NCBI GenBank assembly: GCA_963932145.1
Contig: OZ010586.1
Span: forward strand, 55,882,016-55,946,015
Length of the DNA stretch: 64,000 bases
DNA from: Acanthosepion lycidas
Lineage: Eukaryota > Mollusca > Cephalopoda > Sepiida > Sepiidae
Reading direction: 5' to 3'
Shown here: positions 10,838 through 21,787 of the stretch, piece by piece
Position numbering within the stretch: position 1 is the stretch's first letter
Layout: every line of letters begins with the position of its first letter
Position numbers and translations under genes: made by a program
The notes under the pieces: generated by a model
Told to the model about the DNA's origin: nothing
Database searches by the model: none
What the model saw: only the letters and a program-made list of their open reading frames with translations

Positions 10838-13724
10838 TCACGGTTTGGAGTTTTTGTTGTTTACTTGAATTCCATATGTTGAAAGTATAATAATATAAAT
10901 AGTATTGGTCTCTCTATAAACGGACACCTTTACAATTGGTAACCCCAATGTTCCCAAAATAAATCTTTCAACCAATAGGCCCTTACAGGTACACATATCC
11001 TTGACAAGTTCAATGCACACAGCTCGTATGTTCAAACAAGTAAAAATAAGCAAATATATTTTACTTACACTTTTATTATCCATTGCCCAAAACATGCCCA
11101 GTGTAATCAATACCCGTATGAAGGAAGGATTTGACCAAATTCACTCTATGTTTAGGTAAATTAGTGACTTTAACATATCTGAAGGAAAAAGCATTAAATT
11201 TTTACACAAATAGAATCCAGAAATAGCCTTCTTCACTGTATGACTGGCCTTGGAATCCAGAATCCAGACAATCTCAGTTTGTTTAAAGTGGCAGCAATGC
11301 CTAAATGTTTACATTTGTCATTTTTTACAGTCGCTGATTATAAGTTCAGTCAAGTTGTTTCCACTACTCAAATAATCTAAACTACTGACAGGCCAAGTAA
11401 TAGGCTGTTTCTTTAGCCAAAAAGGCCCAGAAACTTAGAAACAAAAGTTTTACTTGAATTTTGCAAATGATATTTCTCTGGTAATTAGATCAGCAGGATT
11501 CTAAAAAGTATATATATACTTGAAACTCAGCTGCTTAAATATTTCAGTATATTCATCATACAGATTCTGCTGTTCTAATCTTCTTACTACTGTATATAGT
11601 ACATTAAAGGATATAGCATGGTATGAAGAGACTGATTTAATTTTATCCACATCCCAAGGCAACTTCACATAATAGCAAATGTTTTTATATTTTATAAACT
11701 TTTCAAACCGCTCAATTTTCTCTTTGTCATAATCGCTAACGGGATTTTCCTCGTTTCGCAAGCCCAGAGACTCTACACTAAACATTTTCTCCATGTTGTG
11801 TTCCACAAAACTTTCATGAAAATTTTCTGCAAAAGGATCCACGTGTGTCCCGCTTGGTTCCAATACAAAACTCACATGTGTAATGGCACAAGAAGAATAC
11901 TGAGAAATTACAGTGCAGAAATTATCTTCAGTGGAATTTTCATGGTTTTTTTTAAAGAAAGTCAAAAAGCTTTTTTACAATTCCGAATAAAATTATCCCT
12001 TTAGGAATCTGCCAAGCAGATCCATTTATGTATTCAACCATTCGCATGGATCCCATATATTGAATTAAATCCACATCCAGAAGACCATGAACGGGAATGG
12101 AATTTTTACATCCCTCGAAATTGGCTGCTAACTTATAATCTAAACTGTTTAGGTTGTACAACCTTATCAAACCCATCAAGAATAAATTCAATATCAAAAT
12201 CGTCATTTTCCAGAATAGGTAAGGAACGGTGAGAATTATTAAATCTGATATCAAACATTACTTCTCTTAGTTTCTTTTGCTTGTTGCTTGAAAATGATTT
12301 TACTCTAAACACTGTAGATGGAATAAAGACATTTTTTCCTTTTATCTTCGTTACTACAGATTGAGAGAAATAAGATCTTTGACTTCCTGCGTCTACCAAA
12401 CAATTAAATTTATAAGGTTTGTTTCTGTCAAAAACAGTTACAGATGCTATAGTTAAAATTAAATCATGTTTTTTTACAGTTATTTTTGTAACACATAATG
12501 GTGTCAGTGTTTTGGTTTGTTTAAATTTCTGCGGACAAAGGGCACAAACGTCTTTCGATTTATAATATTTAATTTCAAATGGCAAGACATTTTTTTGCAA
12601 TACACTCTTGGCTTCTTTGTTTTTGACTCGTGCAAATAAAACATAAACTTATTTCTTTACATTTAGTTAATTTAGATTCCAGAAAAGCGAGCTTAAGACA
12701 CAGTGTTAATATAACTTTCAGTGCCACAAAACTTGCAGACACTTGTAGTTTTCACAAAAGTATTGAAATTCTGTAAAGCTGAACAAGATTTATTAGGATT
12801 TGATTCCCTATCTGATCTAAACTTGGCTTCTTTAATAGTGTTAATTTCATTATAGCAAGAGTTTTGATCACTTCGTTATAGTTTTTGAAAATATGTATCA
12901 GCAAAGGATAATTAGTCCCCAAAATACGAATAATCTCCCGTTTCAAAACATTGGGCAGCCTAGAAAAAACAACTCATGCATTTATTACCAGAAGTGTTAT
13001 CTTCCGGAAAATTTAGTTCGAATTAATTTTTCAATTCCAAGTCTGCTCTAATTTTGGTTAAATACTGTTTGACTTCTTCAAATTCAGTCCAATACAGGCT
13101 TATTTTCGCTTATTTGTTTCAATTTTTCATTCATTCGTGATCCCAATATTCTTCTTTTAGCAACTTCGTAATTTCCTTTTGTAATAGTTAAATGTTGGAT
13201 AATTTGCAGATCATAATATTCTAGATATCCTCTTAGATATTGTAACTAGACAACCTTACATTTTACTGCTGCCATACAGTTCTGAAATTGCGTAAGAAAG
13301 TTTTTGAAGACGAATTTGTCTTCACAGTTTTTTACCACTAAATCTGGGACATTTAACTTTTGGGAGCAAAAGAAGAACATACACCAGAAATAGAGGTCTC
13401 ATCTTTTTTCCCAACAGCACTAGCCTCCATTTTTTAAATTTATTCACCTATCTTAACTAGTTGATCAAGTGTATCACATCGAAATTGATAAAATATAAAT
13501 AAAAGTATAATCATCTGTCTTTGAATCTTCAGTATTTCTAATTCAGGGAATATCATCTATTTGGTCAGTAATAGTCTCCATTGTCTCTAACCACTTACTG
13601 ATCGCTTGCTCCTGAGCAGAGAGATGGACCTTTAGAATATTTTCTTTGGCCTTTAACGAGTTTATAGACATCTCAATCCTTTTTTTGATCTTATGTCTCC
13701 TATGTTTAGAAACTTCCTCCATCT
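10838..13724 (-). mobile_element. BEL/Pao LTR retrotransposon remnant
   Basis: Minus-strand fossil with parts in BEL/Pao order. The gag region begins near 13724 with a basic, helical N-terminus, and at 13.1-13.4 kb carries an LQYLRGYL..HLTIT..NYEVA pattern typical of BEL gag. The protease at 12133-12600 has the active-site pattern VDAGSQRSYF. At 11501-12254 lies the family's post-protease and early RT region (GLLDVDLIQYMGS, PVSDYDKEKIERFEKFI, YVKLPW). The integrase follows at about 10838-11170 (VYLxLFTCLNIRAV-type core, seen as IYLLIFTCLNIRAVCIEL). It is broken, with roughly ten or more breaks. I could not pair two LTRs, so age cannot be estimated from them; the decay suggests it is old. Confidence 0.75.
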
Positions 13725-13981
13725 TCCAGTAAAAATACCTCGATAAAGTTAACCAAAAGCGTTTTTTGATTACAAAAAAAAAAAGAATTTGCTGCTTCAG
13801 TAAACACTGAATTTTTCCTTCAATAATTTTTTCTTTTCTTTTTTAATGAATGAATAGCAAAATTTTACAAGCTATTTTAACATTAAACAAAAACTCCAGT
13901 CAGGAATACTGGATACACAGAATTTTTATTTAAAATAAACTTTCAAGAAAAAACAGACGAATTTACGCATAAACTCTGTTT

Positions 13982-14278
13982 AGAGTCTGTCTGTATTTCT
14001 GAGATGAGGTATTATGTACATTATTTACATTAGTCGGACTATTGTCCTCATCTTTGTCGCCATATTTGTCACAACGTTTCGGCCATTGTACGCTCTGGCC
14101 TTCTTCAGGTGGTTGGAATTTCGAACTGAACCTTTTATTTCGATCACTGGGGTAGACTGTTCTAGTTACACGTGCCATGTTTGATGGATATCAGTTATCA
14201 GTTATCTCCTGCTAATTTTCCCTCTGAAAGTTCTCCACTGCCTTAACCGGGTATTGAACTCACACTCTTTGGGCCTGC
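13982..14278 (-). repeat. Left (inverted) PLE terminal repeat
   Basis: Reverse complement matches 16145-16389 block for block: CCCAAAGAGTGTGAGTTCAA, GGCACGTG, CAGTCTACCCCAGTGATCG, and CGAAACGTTGTGACAAATAT. It ends exactly where RT-coding sequence begins. GAGTTCAATACCCGG resembles a pol III B box. Confidence 0.85.
14068..14116 (-). ncRNA. Hammerhead-type ribozyme motif in the PLE terminal repeat
   Basis: On the minus strand: CCAC, core CTGAAGA, one extra A, stem II GGCC/GGCC closed by a 12-nt loop, core GAAA, then ACGT and T, followed by GTGAC. CAC before the core can pair with GTG after the expected cleavage point, giving stem I. ACGT is self-complementary, which would give a minimal stem III as in dimeric PLE hammerheads. 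Position 7 of the core tolerates any base, so CTGAAGA is acceptable. The extra A before stem II is a deviation. Hammerheads in PLE terminal repeats are established; activity of this copy is not shown. Confidence 0.55.
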
Positions 14279-14283
14279 CCAGG

Positions 14284-15640
14284 TCTAACATAACAAAACT
14301 GGAGAGACTGGCGATTGGATCCCTACAGAGGAACGAAAACATCATCATACTACCGGCTGACAAAGGTAATGCGACTGTAGTGATGGACAAATCAGAGTAT
14401 ACAAGAAAACTGGAAGACCTCATTGGCAATGGTAGCTACAGCACAGTGAAAAAGGATCCTACTATTAAAACGGAACGCAAACTGTCACAGATCCTAATCA
14501 AGAATAAGGATCACTTCGCACCCAAGATGTATAGGCAGTTATCGCAGCGTTACACCAAGCTACCTCACATATACGGTCTCCCTAAGATTCACAAAGGCGG
14601 TATTCCGCTCAGGCCGATTGTTAGTTGCCAAGGCTCTGTGTGCCTCCATCTGAGTCGCTTCCTTGTAGATATAATTGACCCATTGATCGGAAAGTCTCCT
14701 TCATATGTCCGAAACTCCGCCCACTTCGTGGAAATAATCAAAGATGCTCCCATTCTATCCAACCAGATGGTGAGCTTGGACGTGGTGAGTTTGTTCACCA
14801 AGGTACCCACGGAGGAGGCACTCTCAGTAGTCAGAGACAGATTGACCTCTGACTAGAAGAACGGACCAGTATTCCAATAGATAATCTGATGGAGATGTTG
14901 ACTTTCTGTACACAAACAACACACTTCGGAATGGGATCACACATATATCGACAGGAAGAGAGCTTAGCAATGGGCTCGCCATTATCACCAGCAATGGCGA
15001 ATATATACATGGAATACTTTGAAGAAATGGCATTAGAATCTATATCTCTAAAGCCAACTATATGGTTAAGGTACGTAGATGACATCTTCATACTCTGGCC
15101 ACACCAGGAAGATGTTCAGGTTCTACTGGACCATGTGAACTCAATAAGAAATTCGATACAGTTCACAATGGAGAAAGAGAGTAACAACACACTGCCATTT
15201 CTGGATGTACTAATATCTCGAACAGAGCATGGGTTCAAGACATCCGTATACCGTAAACCAACATTCACCGGACAGTACCTCAATTTCAACTCGCACCATC
15301 CATACAGCGTAAAGAAAGGGATCGTCCGTTGCTTACAACACCGAGCAAAAGTCATAAGTGTCGACCCAGAGACATTAGATAAAGAATTGGTCAGTATAAG
15401 TAGTACTCTACACTGGGTACATGGTAGCAGCCCCCCAAAACAAGGATAGGCGGGTACAAGATGAGGAGGGGGACAACAACACTCAGAAAACAGTCTGCCT
15501 CCCTTATGTGAAGGGGTTATCAGAGAAAATACAAAGGATCTGCGGTCCATATAACATCAGGACAACCTTCAAAAGCGTGACAACACTTCGCAGATATCTC
15601 TCTCGAGTGAGACCCCCCCATAGAGGAGAACATGATTAAA
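14284..15640 (+). pseudogene. PLE reverse transcriptase (broken)
   Basis: Typical PLE RT features in order: LPADKGNATVVMD (14.35 kb), YGLPKIHKGGIPLRPIVS (14.57-14.63 kb), motif A VSLDVVSLFTKVPTEEA (14.77 kb), motif B AMGSPLSPAMANIYME (14.97 kb), motif C YVDDIF (15.07 kb), LPFLDVLISR and VYRKPTFTGQYLNFNSHHP (15.2-15.3 kb). The enzyme copies element RNA at chromosomal ends or nicks. The frame is interrupted, so no product is expected. The frame at 14254 starts inside the terminal repeat, so its first residues are not RT. Confidence 0.9.
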
Positions 15641-15975
15641 GACTGTGTGTACGCTATCCCGTGCAGCCGCGGAAAGGAATATAAAGGAGAGACAGGCCGC
15701 CCCCTCAAGGTAAGGCTTCAAGAACACCAGAAAGCTGTAACGTGAGGGGAAGTAGAAAAATCAGGCGTGGCTGACCACATATGGAGAGAGAAGGGAGATC
15801 ACCGTCCCCTGTGGGATCAGGTTGAGATCATAGACAGGGAACACCATTGGAAAATTCGTAAAATTAAGGAATTATTAGCACATATGGTAGGCCACAAAAA
15901 TCTCCTGAGCCGACCAAGCATAGAAATAAATACAATATGGGAACCAGTAATAAGAAGTGCCAGAGAAGAGCAATG
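15640..15975 (+). pseudogene. PLE GIY-YIG endonuclease domain (broken)
   Basis: Reads CVYAIPCSRGKEYKGETGRPLKVRLQEH, i.e. the GIY-YIG strand pair with the family's CS-RG linker (shown in parts: VYAIPC and YKGETGRPL). It is followed by SGVADHIW, LWDQVEIIDREHHWKIRKIKE and LLSRPSIEINTIWEP, all hallmarks of canonical C-terminal PLE endonucleases. The domain would nick target DNA. The usual YIG is YKG here. Confidence 0.9.
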
Positions 15976-16144
15976 ATAACAAAGTTGCAATATGAGCTCT
16001 GGTAAAAACATGCAATGATAACAGCAAAATTGAAATATGAGCACTGGTAAAAAAATGATTGCTGAAAACATTAGGTTTATAATACCCAGAAATTCATACC
16101 CAGATGTCCTCAAGGACACAGTGGATAAAGGCGTTGGTTAGATC

Positions 16145-16389
16145 CAGTCACAGACCCAAAGAGTGTGAGTTCAATACCCGGTTAAGGCAGTGGAGAACTT
16201 TCAGAGGGAAAATTAGCAGGAGATAACTGATAACTGACATCCATCAAACATGGCACGTGGAACTAGAACAGTCTACCCCAGTGATCGAAATAAAGGGTTC
16301 AGTTCGAAATTCCAACCACCGGAAGAAGGCCGAAACGTTGTGACAAATATGGCGACAAAGATGAGGACAATACTCTGAATAATGTAAAA
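16145..16389 (+). repeat. Right PLE terminal repeat
   Basis: Same sequence as the left arm but on the plus strand, lying just after the endonuclease. It is shorter through the hammerhead region than the left arm and the 23.2-kb copy, so this arm is not expected to form the ribozyme. Confidence 0.85.
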
Positions 16390-16880
16390 TCTGTTTAATT
16401 TTAAACATTTAACACGCGGTTAATTTGATTCGGTTCAGTTCAAATAATGAACGAACATTTTTTTGAAGAAACCACGGCAGAAATTTACCTTTAAAATTCC
16501 CCGATGACATCGAAAAGAGAATTCGTTTTATTTCAGTCAATACTGAATTATTATTTGTAATAATGAATGGGCGGCTTTTTTTACGCATAAATTCCTCAGG
16601 TTAACGTCAACACTCAGTTAACATAATAATTCCAGTCGGGAATTCTGGATACACCGAATTTTCATTTAAAATAATCTTTTTCGAAAAATAAAATACAGAA
16701 TTTACGCATATAATTTTGTTGAAAAGTTAGCACATTTGTTTCAGTTCAGTCGCAATAGGGAATGAACATTTTTTGAAGAAACCATGGCAGAAATTTACCA
16801 TTAAATTTCTCTGATAACTTCAAAATAGAATTTTTGAATGCGAGTTAACTGAAAGTTTTCTGAGTTTAGTCTGATAATCT

Positions 16881-17204
16881 ATTTCTAGTTCTATCATGTA
16901 CGAGAAATGTTACCCAGCCATTTCATTAAAAATTCACGCAGTGGAGTCTTTTTTGTTCTTTGTATTCAGGAATTAGCAACATTTGTCAATAAAATTTTTG
17001 TGCAAGATATAAAGATTAAAGATTTTGCTTTCCTATCAACTCTAAGTTCTTGCGCCAGACACACAATTTAGTTGATAGAAATTCTAAAAAGGCGCAACTT
17101 TAAAAACAAGACGACCTCTGCTCAAAATCTTAAAGGAAAACATTTATTTACAATACAATTTACAATCGCAAAGCAATTGATAAGCAAAGTCTCCCAAATC
17201 TAGC
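16881..17204. other. No gene seen
   Basis: AT-rich DNA between the tandem repeat and the hAT fragment; nothing recognised. Confidence 0.5.
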
Positions 17205-17576
17205 TTAGCGCAGGTCAGCAAACGTGGTTTTGCCAATGTTTCCCCAATGTCCCTTCTTATTCTTCGCGATCCCGTAGACAACTTCGTATGATGCTTTCAC
17301 AGTTACAGTGGTTTGGTTTTCGAAGGTTCCAGTCGCGTCTAATCTTGCTCTTTTCAAATTGGCCTCTTTAAGCTTGAAAAATACACGATCCTTGTCTTTG
17401 AATTCTGGATGGCTGTTTTCAAGATGCTGTTTCAACTCAAATGGTTTCATGGTGCCATTCCCCAATGTTTTCAAACAAAGCAGGCACTGAGGTACTTGCT
17501 CTCCATTTTGGATCAGAAAGAAAAACCCGAAATCTAAGTCCAAATCTTCATAACGACGTTTTTGAACATCTTCTTC
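17205..17576 (-). pseudogene. BED-finger hAT transposase fragment (ZBED5/SCAND3-like N-terminus)
   Basis: About 123 codons on the minus strand. They begin EEDVQKRRYEDLDLDFGFFF, followed by a BED-type finger C-x2-C-x16-H-x4-H in PQCLLCLKTLGNGTMKPFELKQ..HLENSHP. Then come KDKDRVFFKLKE and ASYEVVYGIAKNKK. This matches the N-terminal part of hAT transposases related to vertebrate ZBED5/SCAND3/GTF2IRD2 proteins (KRKYDD..LDFGF, PQC..C...L.NGSMKP..LKRHLE..HPE, ASYEVAYRIAK). The catalytic RNase-H-like and dimerisation parts are absent. A pyrimidine tract ending TTTTCTCAG lies immediately before the conserved start, so this could be an exon. The upstream part of the open frame (to 17765) has no homology and is probably not coding. 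Confidence 0.75.
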
Positions 17577-18090
17577 TGAGAAAAATGAAAAGAAAATGAT
17601 AATGTCAAATCGTGTCTCAAAACTTGGAAAAGTTGAATAAATATAAAATTGCACATACGAATGCAAGTAAATATAACTTGCACAGTACACGATCTGATCC
17701 CAAACGTTAACAGCGATAGACTGACACAGGTGGATTACGCCATTAAAAAAAAGACAAACAACCACAGGCTATTTACTGAGTTGCTTGTTATAAGATCACA
17801 CAACAAAACGCAAATCACAGAAAACCTCCTTCAAAACACCGATTAAGAAACTCTGGTCTAATCAACAGACAGATATTTGAGCAATAGACGAATCGTCACA
17901 CTATAAGGGTCATAGATCTACAACACGGCTGTGGTTTCTGAAGCAAGTGGGCGTTTTACGGTGTGAGATTACCGACTGCACGTCCTACCGGTTTTGAATT
18001 ACGTTCTTCTAAACTGGTTGCCAGCCAAGTCTGCTGTACCGTTTAGTCCATAGGTGACTGGATGTCTGTAGGTGTAGGGAGGGGGAGTAA
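17577..18090. other. No gene seen
   Basis: Unremarkable sequence up to the gypsy insertion site; the 65-codon frame at 17649-17846 lies opposite the hAT frame and is chance. Confidence 0.5.
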
Positions 18091-18095
18091 TAGAC

Positions 18096-18341
18096 TATTG
18101 TGAGACCGGAAATTACCTACAGAATAGACTTTTCCAGGCCTATATTAAGTAGGCGACATAGCGCTTTACAAGAGAGTGATAGAGAGACACAGAGAGTCTA
18201 GTACGACTACCAGTGTCGGATACTAACTTATAGTAAACTCCGCTTACACTGTCTCTGTAACCTGTTGTTAATATATCTTTCTTACATCTAATCCGTGTTC
18301 CGTGTTTTACTTCTGTGGGCCCAACTTTGGCACCCACGTCA
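18096..18341 (+). repeat. 5' LTR of the gypsy element
   Basis: Begins TATTGTGAGACCGGAA and ends CACCCACGTCA. It matches the 3' LTR along its whole length. Confidence 0.93.
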
Positions 18342-18512
18342 GTGGCGACAAAGGATTCTAGAAACGCACTCACGACGAAACCTAAATATCTTACCAATCC
18401 CACATCTTGGTCGACGAAGAATTCTAGAAACGCATTCACGTCGGAAAACCGCAATACCTTGCCAGTCCCACAACAGTGGCGACAGAGAAGATTCGAGAAT
18501 TTCGTTCTCACC
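18342..18512 (+). repeat. Leader repeats carrying the primer-binding-site motif
   Basis: About 2.5 imperfect copies of a 66-68-bp unit: TGGCGACAAAGGATTCTAGA near 18343, TGGTCGACGAAGAATTCTAG near 18409, TGGCGACAGAGAAGATTCGA near 18477. GAAACGCA-TCACG and CCAGTCCCACA-type blocks separate the first copies. Each unit restarts with the TGGCGAC motif. Confidence 0.75.
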
Positions 18513-19156
18513 ATATCAATAGTGACAGTACTCGAAAAATACACAAACTCCACGCGTTCCCACAGCAGTGTTGAATGTGAAATTAAGCTGGTATTAATAC
18601 AGTAGCGATTTAAAAGCTAAACACCCAGCGTCTACATATATTCCAATACCAAACGCCATTGACAAACTAGCGATTCGATATCTACGGAATATTAAAGTCT
18701 GTCCAATACGAGAACGATTTCTACACACCCACACACAGAGAAAAAAAGCAAAAAAAAAAACAGTTGTTCGTAAAAAAACTGACAACACAATATCAAGTAC
18801 TACCATTATACTCAAGTTTTCGGAAAAACTATCGAAATTTTTTTTATGTAATTGAGTTGAACTCGAGCATGAAATTATTCTCCCCTCAAATTCACTGAGG
18901 TGAGTTTTCTTCTTTTTGTACCTCTATAAAAAAAATACATAAGTGTGGTGAAAAATTATTCAATTACGTTAAAATTAACGAAACCACGGGGAAAAAAAGC
19001 TAAACACACATAATTAGTTTAGTTTAACTATTGTCTGTCCATTTTTTTTCTGTCAAAGAAAAAAAAGGAACAAAAACCTATCCAAGATTTTTTTTTGTGT
19101 ACCTCCTCTTAGTACACGTGTTTCAAAGCAACAAAAAAGCGCTGTCATTTTTTAAT

Positions 19157-20320
19157 ATGGAAGATTTGCAAAAAGTAGTTGCCCAAATGTTAAAACTAAA
19201 TTTGAACCAGCAACAAAAATCAGAAGAAAGACAACAACAACTATTTTTGGATTTACATAAACAGCAAATGGAATTCCAAAAAATTACGCTTCAGAATGCT
19301 GAACTACAACAGAAACAACTTAAAGAATTACTCGTAAATGCATTAAAAGGCTCAAACTCTGAAAAAAATACAATATTCTCCCAGAGTATAATCTACAATT
19401 CAATGGAAACCTTTGAATACGTACCAGTGGAAGACAAAACGTTCCAGGCTTTTTACAGGCGCTACGAAGATATTTTCAACGTAGACTGTGAACAATGGTC
19501 CAGTAAAAAAAAAACGTCTTCTATTGAGAAAACTGGGAACTACAGAACATAGTAGGTTCGTAGACTTCATACTACCCAAGAAAACCACTGACTTGGATTT
19601 TTCAGAGACGATTAAGCTCCTATCGGAACTATTCGGCCTAACACAACCTTGTTCCACAAACGTTGGAAATGCCTGAACACAGTCAAAGACAACCAGCACG
19701 ATTTTCTAACGTTTGCAGCATCGGTGAACAAGCTATGTAATGATTTTAAACTAGCCGAACTGACTGCCGATGATTTTAAGTGCTTAATTTTCGCACAAGG
19801 TCTAGTATCTGCAGAAGACACCGAAGTCAGACGACGTGTACTGACTAAGCTTGAGAACGAACAAGGATTGACTCTCCAAAAACTGGCAGAGGACTGTCAA
19901 AGAGTAATATCTGTAAAGCGTGATTCAAACACTATCGAGGAATCAGGTGTGACTCAGATTAATAAAATCAGAAGTAAGTCTACCTCCTATTCCCCTCAAA
20001 AAGACAAAAGGCAAATCTCATGTCCTAAATTCCGCAGTAACCAAAACTCAAATAGGTTAAAGAAACCGCCCAGACCATGTTACCATTGTGGTAAATGGCA
20101 TTGGATGAAATTCTGTTCAGTTAAGAACAAAAAATATTGCAAAAATTGCAATAAAAGTGGGCATACTTTAACTTCGTGCTGGTACGCCAACAGAACGAGA
20201 AAACCCCCAAATAAAATTAGGCAAGCTCAATCTGACAATATTGTTGATAGGAATTTAAGAAAATATGTAACTGTGGATATTTTCAATAAGTCTATTAAAT
20301 TCCAGCTTGACCAGTTCTGA
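19157..20320 (+). pseudogene. Gypsy gag region (fossil)
   Basis: A glutamine-rich coiled-coil segment (LNLNQQQKSEERQQQLFLD) is followed by a capsid-like segment and two cysteine-histidine knuckles near 20075-20190 (CYHCGKWHWMKFC and CKNCNKSGHTLTSC). Broken. Confidence 0.8.
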
Positions 20321-21745
20321 TATTTCAACCATTAACTGGCGTACTTGGCGAAAATTGAACAAGCCGACCTTATTAAAAACGGATAAAACAGCAAAATCCG
20401 TAACTGGCGAAAATATTAACATTTTAGGCGAGGTAATACTTACAGTAACACGAAATGGAGTTACCAAAAAGCTCAAAGCCTACGTACTAAAAACTTCAGA
20501 CAACTTATTTGGAACTGATTGGATAGAAAAATTCAATCTTTGGGATTGCCCAATGAGTACATTTTGTCGCAAGATACAAAGTACAACGTCCAATTTGGTA
20601 AATCTAAAAAAGGAACTCAAACAACAATTTCCCCAAGTTTTTTCTGGCGGCCTTGGGAAATGTACTAAAATGAAAGCTAAGTTCAAGGTGAAGGACGGTG
20701 CACAACCGGTATTCAAAAAGAAACGGAATGTCCCTTTCGCTGTTCTAGAGCAAATCAATAGATAGACTCGAACAAGCAGGTATTCTGTCAAAAACAGATT
20801 TCAGCGAGTGGGCAGCACCTACGGTCTACGTAAAAAAGAAGTCCAATCAAATACGAGTATGCGCAGATTTTTCCACAGGTTTAAACGATGCCTTGCAAGA
20901 TCACCACTATCTTCTCCCAAGCCCTGAAGAAATTTTCAATAAACTCAATGGTGGAAATTTTTTTTCTAAAATTGACCACTCGGACACATACCTTCAGATA
21001 GAAGTGGAAGAAGAAAGTTCCAAATTGCTCTGCATAAACACCCATAGAGGGTTGTACAAATACAACAGGCTGGCTTTTGGAGTAAAGGTTGCGCCTGCAA
21101 TTTTCCAGTAGGTCGTGGACGCCATGCTGGGCGATCTTGACTACGCAACAGCCTATTTGGATGATATACTAGTTACTAGTAAAACTACAGCAGAGCACCG
21201 GAACCATATAATAAACGTATTCGAAAAGATACAAGAATACGGATTTAAGGTTAAGGAAGCAAAGTGTGACTTTTTCTTACCAGAGTTTAAATACTTAGGT
21301 CACATTATAAATAAAGATGGTCGTCGGCCGGATCCAGAAAGAGCCAACGCGATCAGAAACATGCCGGCCCCAGATAACGTTCAAGCGTTACAAAGCTTCC
21401 TCGGCCTAGCTAATTTTTACCAAGGGTTCATTAAGAACATGCAAAATTTGAGAGGGCCTCTCAACCAACTTTTAAAAAAGGACAAACCATGGTCATGGAC
21501 CCCGGAATGCCAAGACGCATTCGAGAAGATCAAGAAAACTCTTACTTAAGACCTTTCCCTCACACATTTCGATCCTAGTCTCGACATCATAGTCGCAAGT
21601 GATGCAATCTCGTACGGCATAGGCGCTTGCATATTACATAAACTGCCAGACGGTCCGCGAAAAGCTGTGGCTCACGCATCAAGATCTCTACTTCCAACTG
21701 AGAAACAATAAATCCCAAGAGGAAAAAGTATTAACAATTTTATTT
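20321..21745 (+). pseudogene. Gypsy pol region: protease-like, RT, start of RNase H (fossil)
   Basis: Protease-like C-terminal pattern LFGTDWIEKF near 20.5 kb. RT patterns include SEWAAPTVYVKKK, LAFGVKVAPAIFQ and the catalytic YLDDIL near 21.16 kb, then KYLGHIINKDGRRPDPE and LGLANFYQGFI. RNase H starts near 21.59 kb with SDAISYGIGACI. These are standard Ty3/gypsy signatures. Broken. Confidence 0.88.
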
Positions 21746-21787
21746 TTTTCTCTCCTTTTCAAAAAAGAAAACTCTTTGGAAGTGGGG

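Larger units (their letters stand above)
13982..16389 (+). mobile_element. Penelope-like element (PLE) with inverted terminal repeats
   Basis: A 2.4-kb retroelement: terminal repeat on the minus strand, RT, GIY-YIG endonuclease, then the same terminal repeat on the plus strand. Inverted as well as direct terminal repeats are a known feature of PLEs. The two arms are close, only a few percent different over about 230 aligned bases apart from one length difference, so insertion looks fairly recent. TCTGTTT flanks the element at 13975-13981 and 16390-16396 and is a candidate target duplication; the left edge is less certain because it carries about 45 extra bases. The coding part lacks the usual N-terminal portion and is broken in about four places. 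Confidence 0.85.
13796..16880. repeat. About 305-bp tandem repeat, interrupted by the PLE
   Basis: Blocks such as CCAGTC-GGAAT-CTGGATACAC, ATTTAAAATAA and GAATTTACGCATA occur at 13893-13980 and 16632-16715. GAACATTTTTTTGAAGAAACCA-GGCAGAAATTTACC occurs at 16451-16490 and again at 16762-16800. Together they describe a unit of roughly 305 bp repeated at least twice, directly upstream of the BEL gag start on the minus strand. It may be the BEL leader or LTR region, or a small satellite. The PLE sits inside the first unit. Confidence 0.6.

Noticed and set aside
18140-18605. Overlapping frames on both strands near 18.1-18.6 kb
   Set aside because: They lie in the LTR and the repeated leader of the gypsy element, which are non-coding; the repeats explain the repeated peptides.
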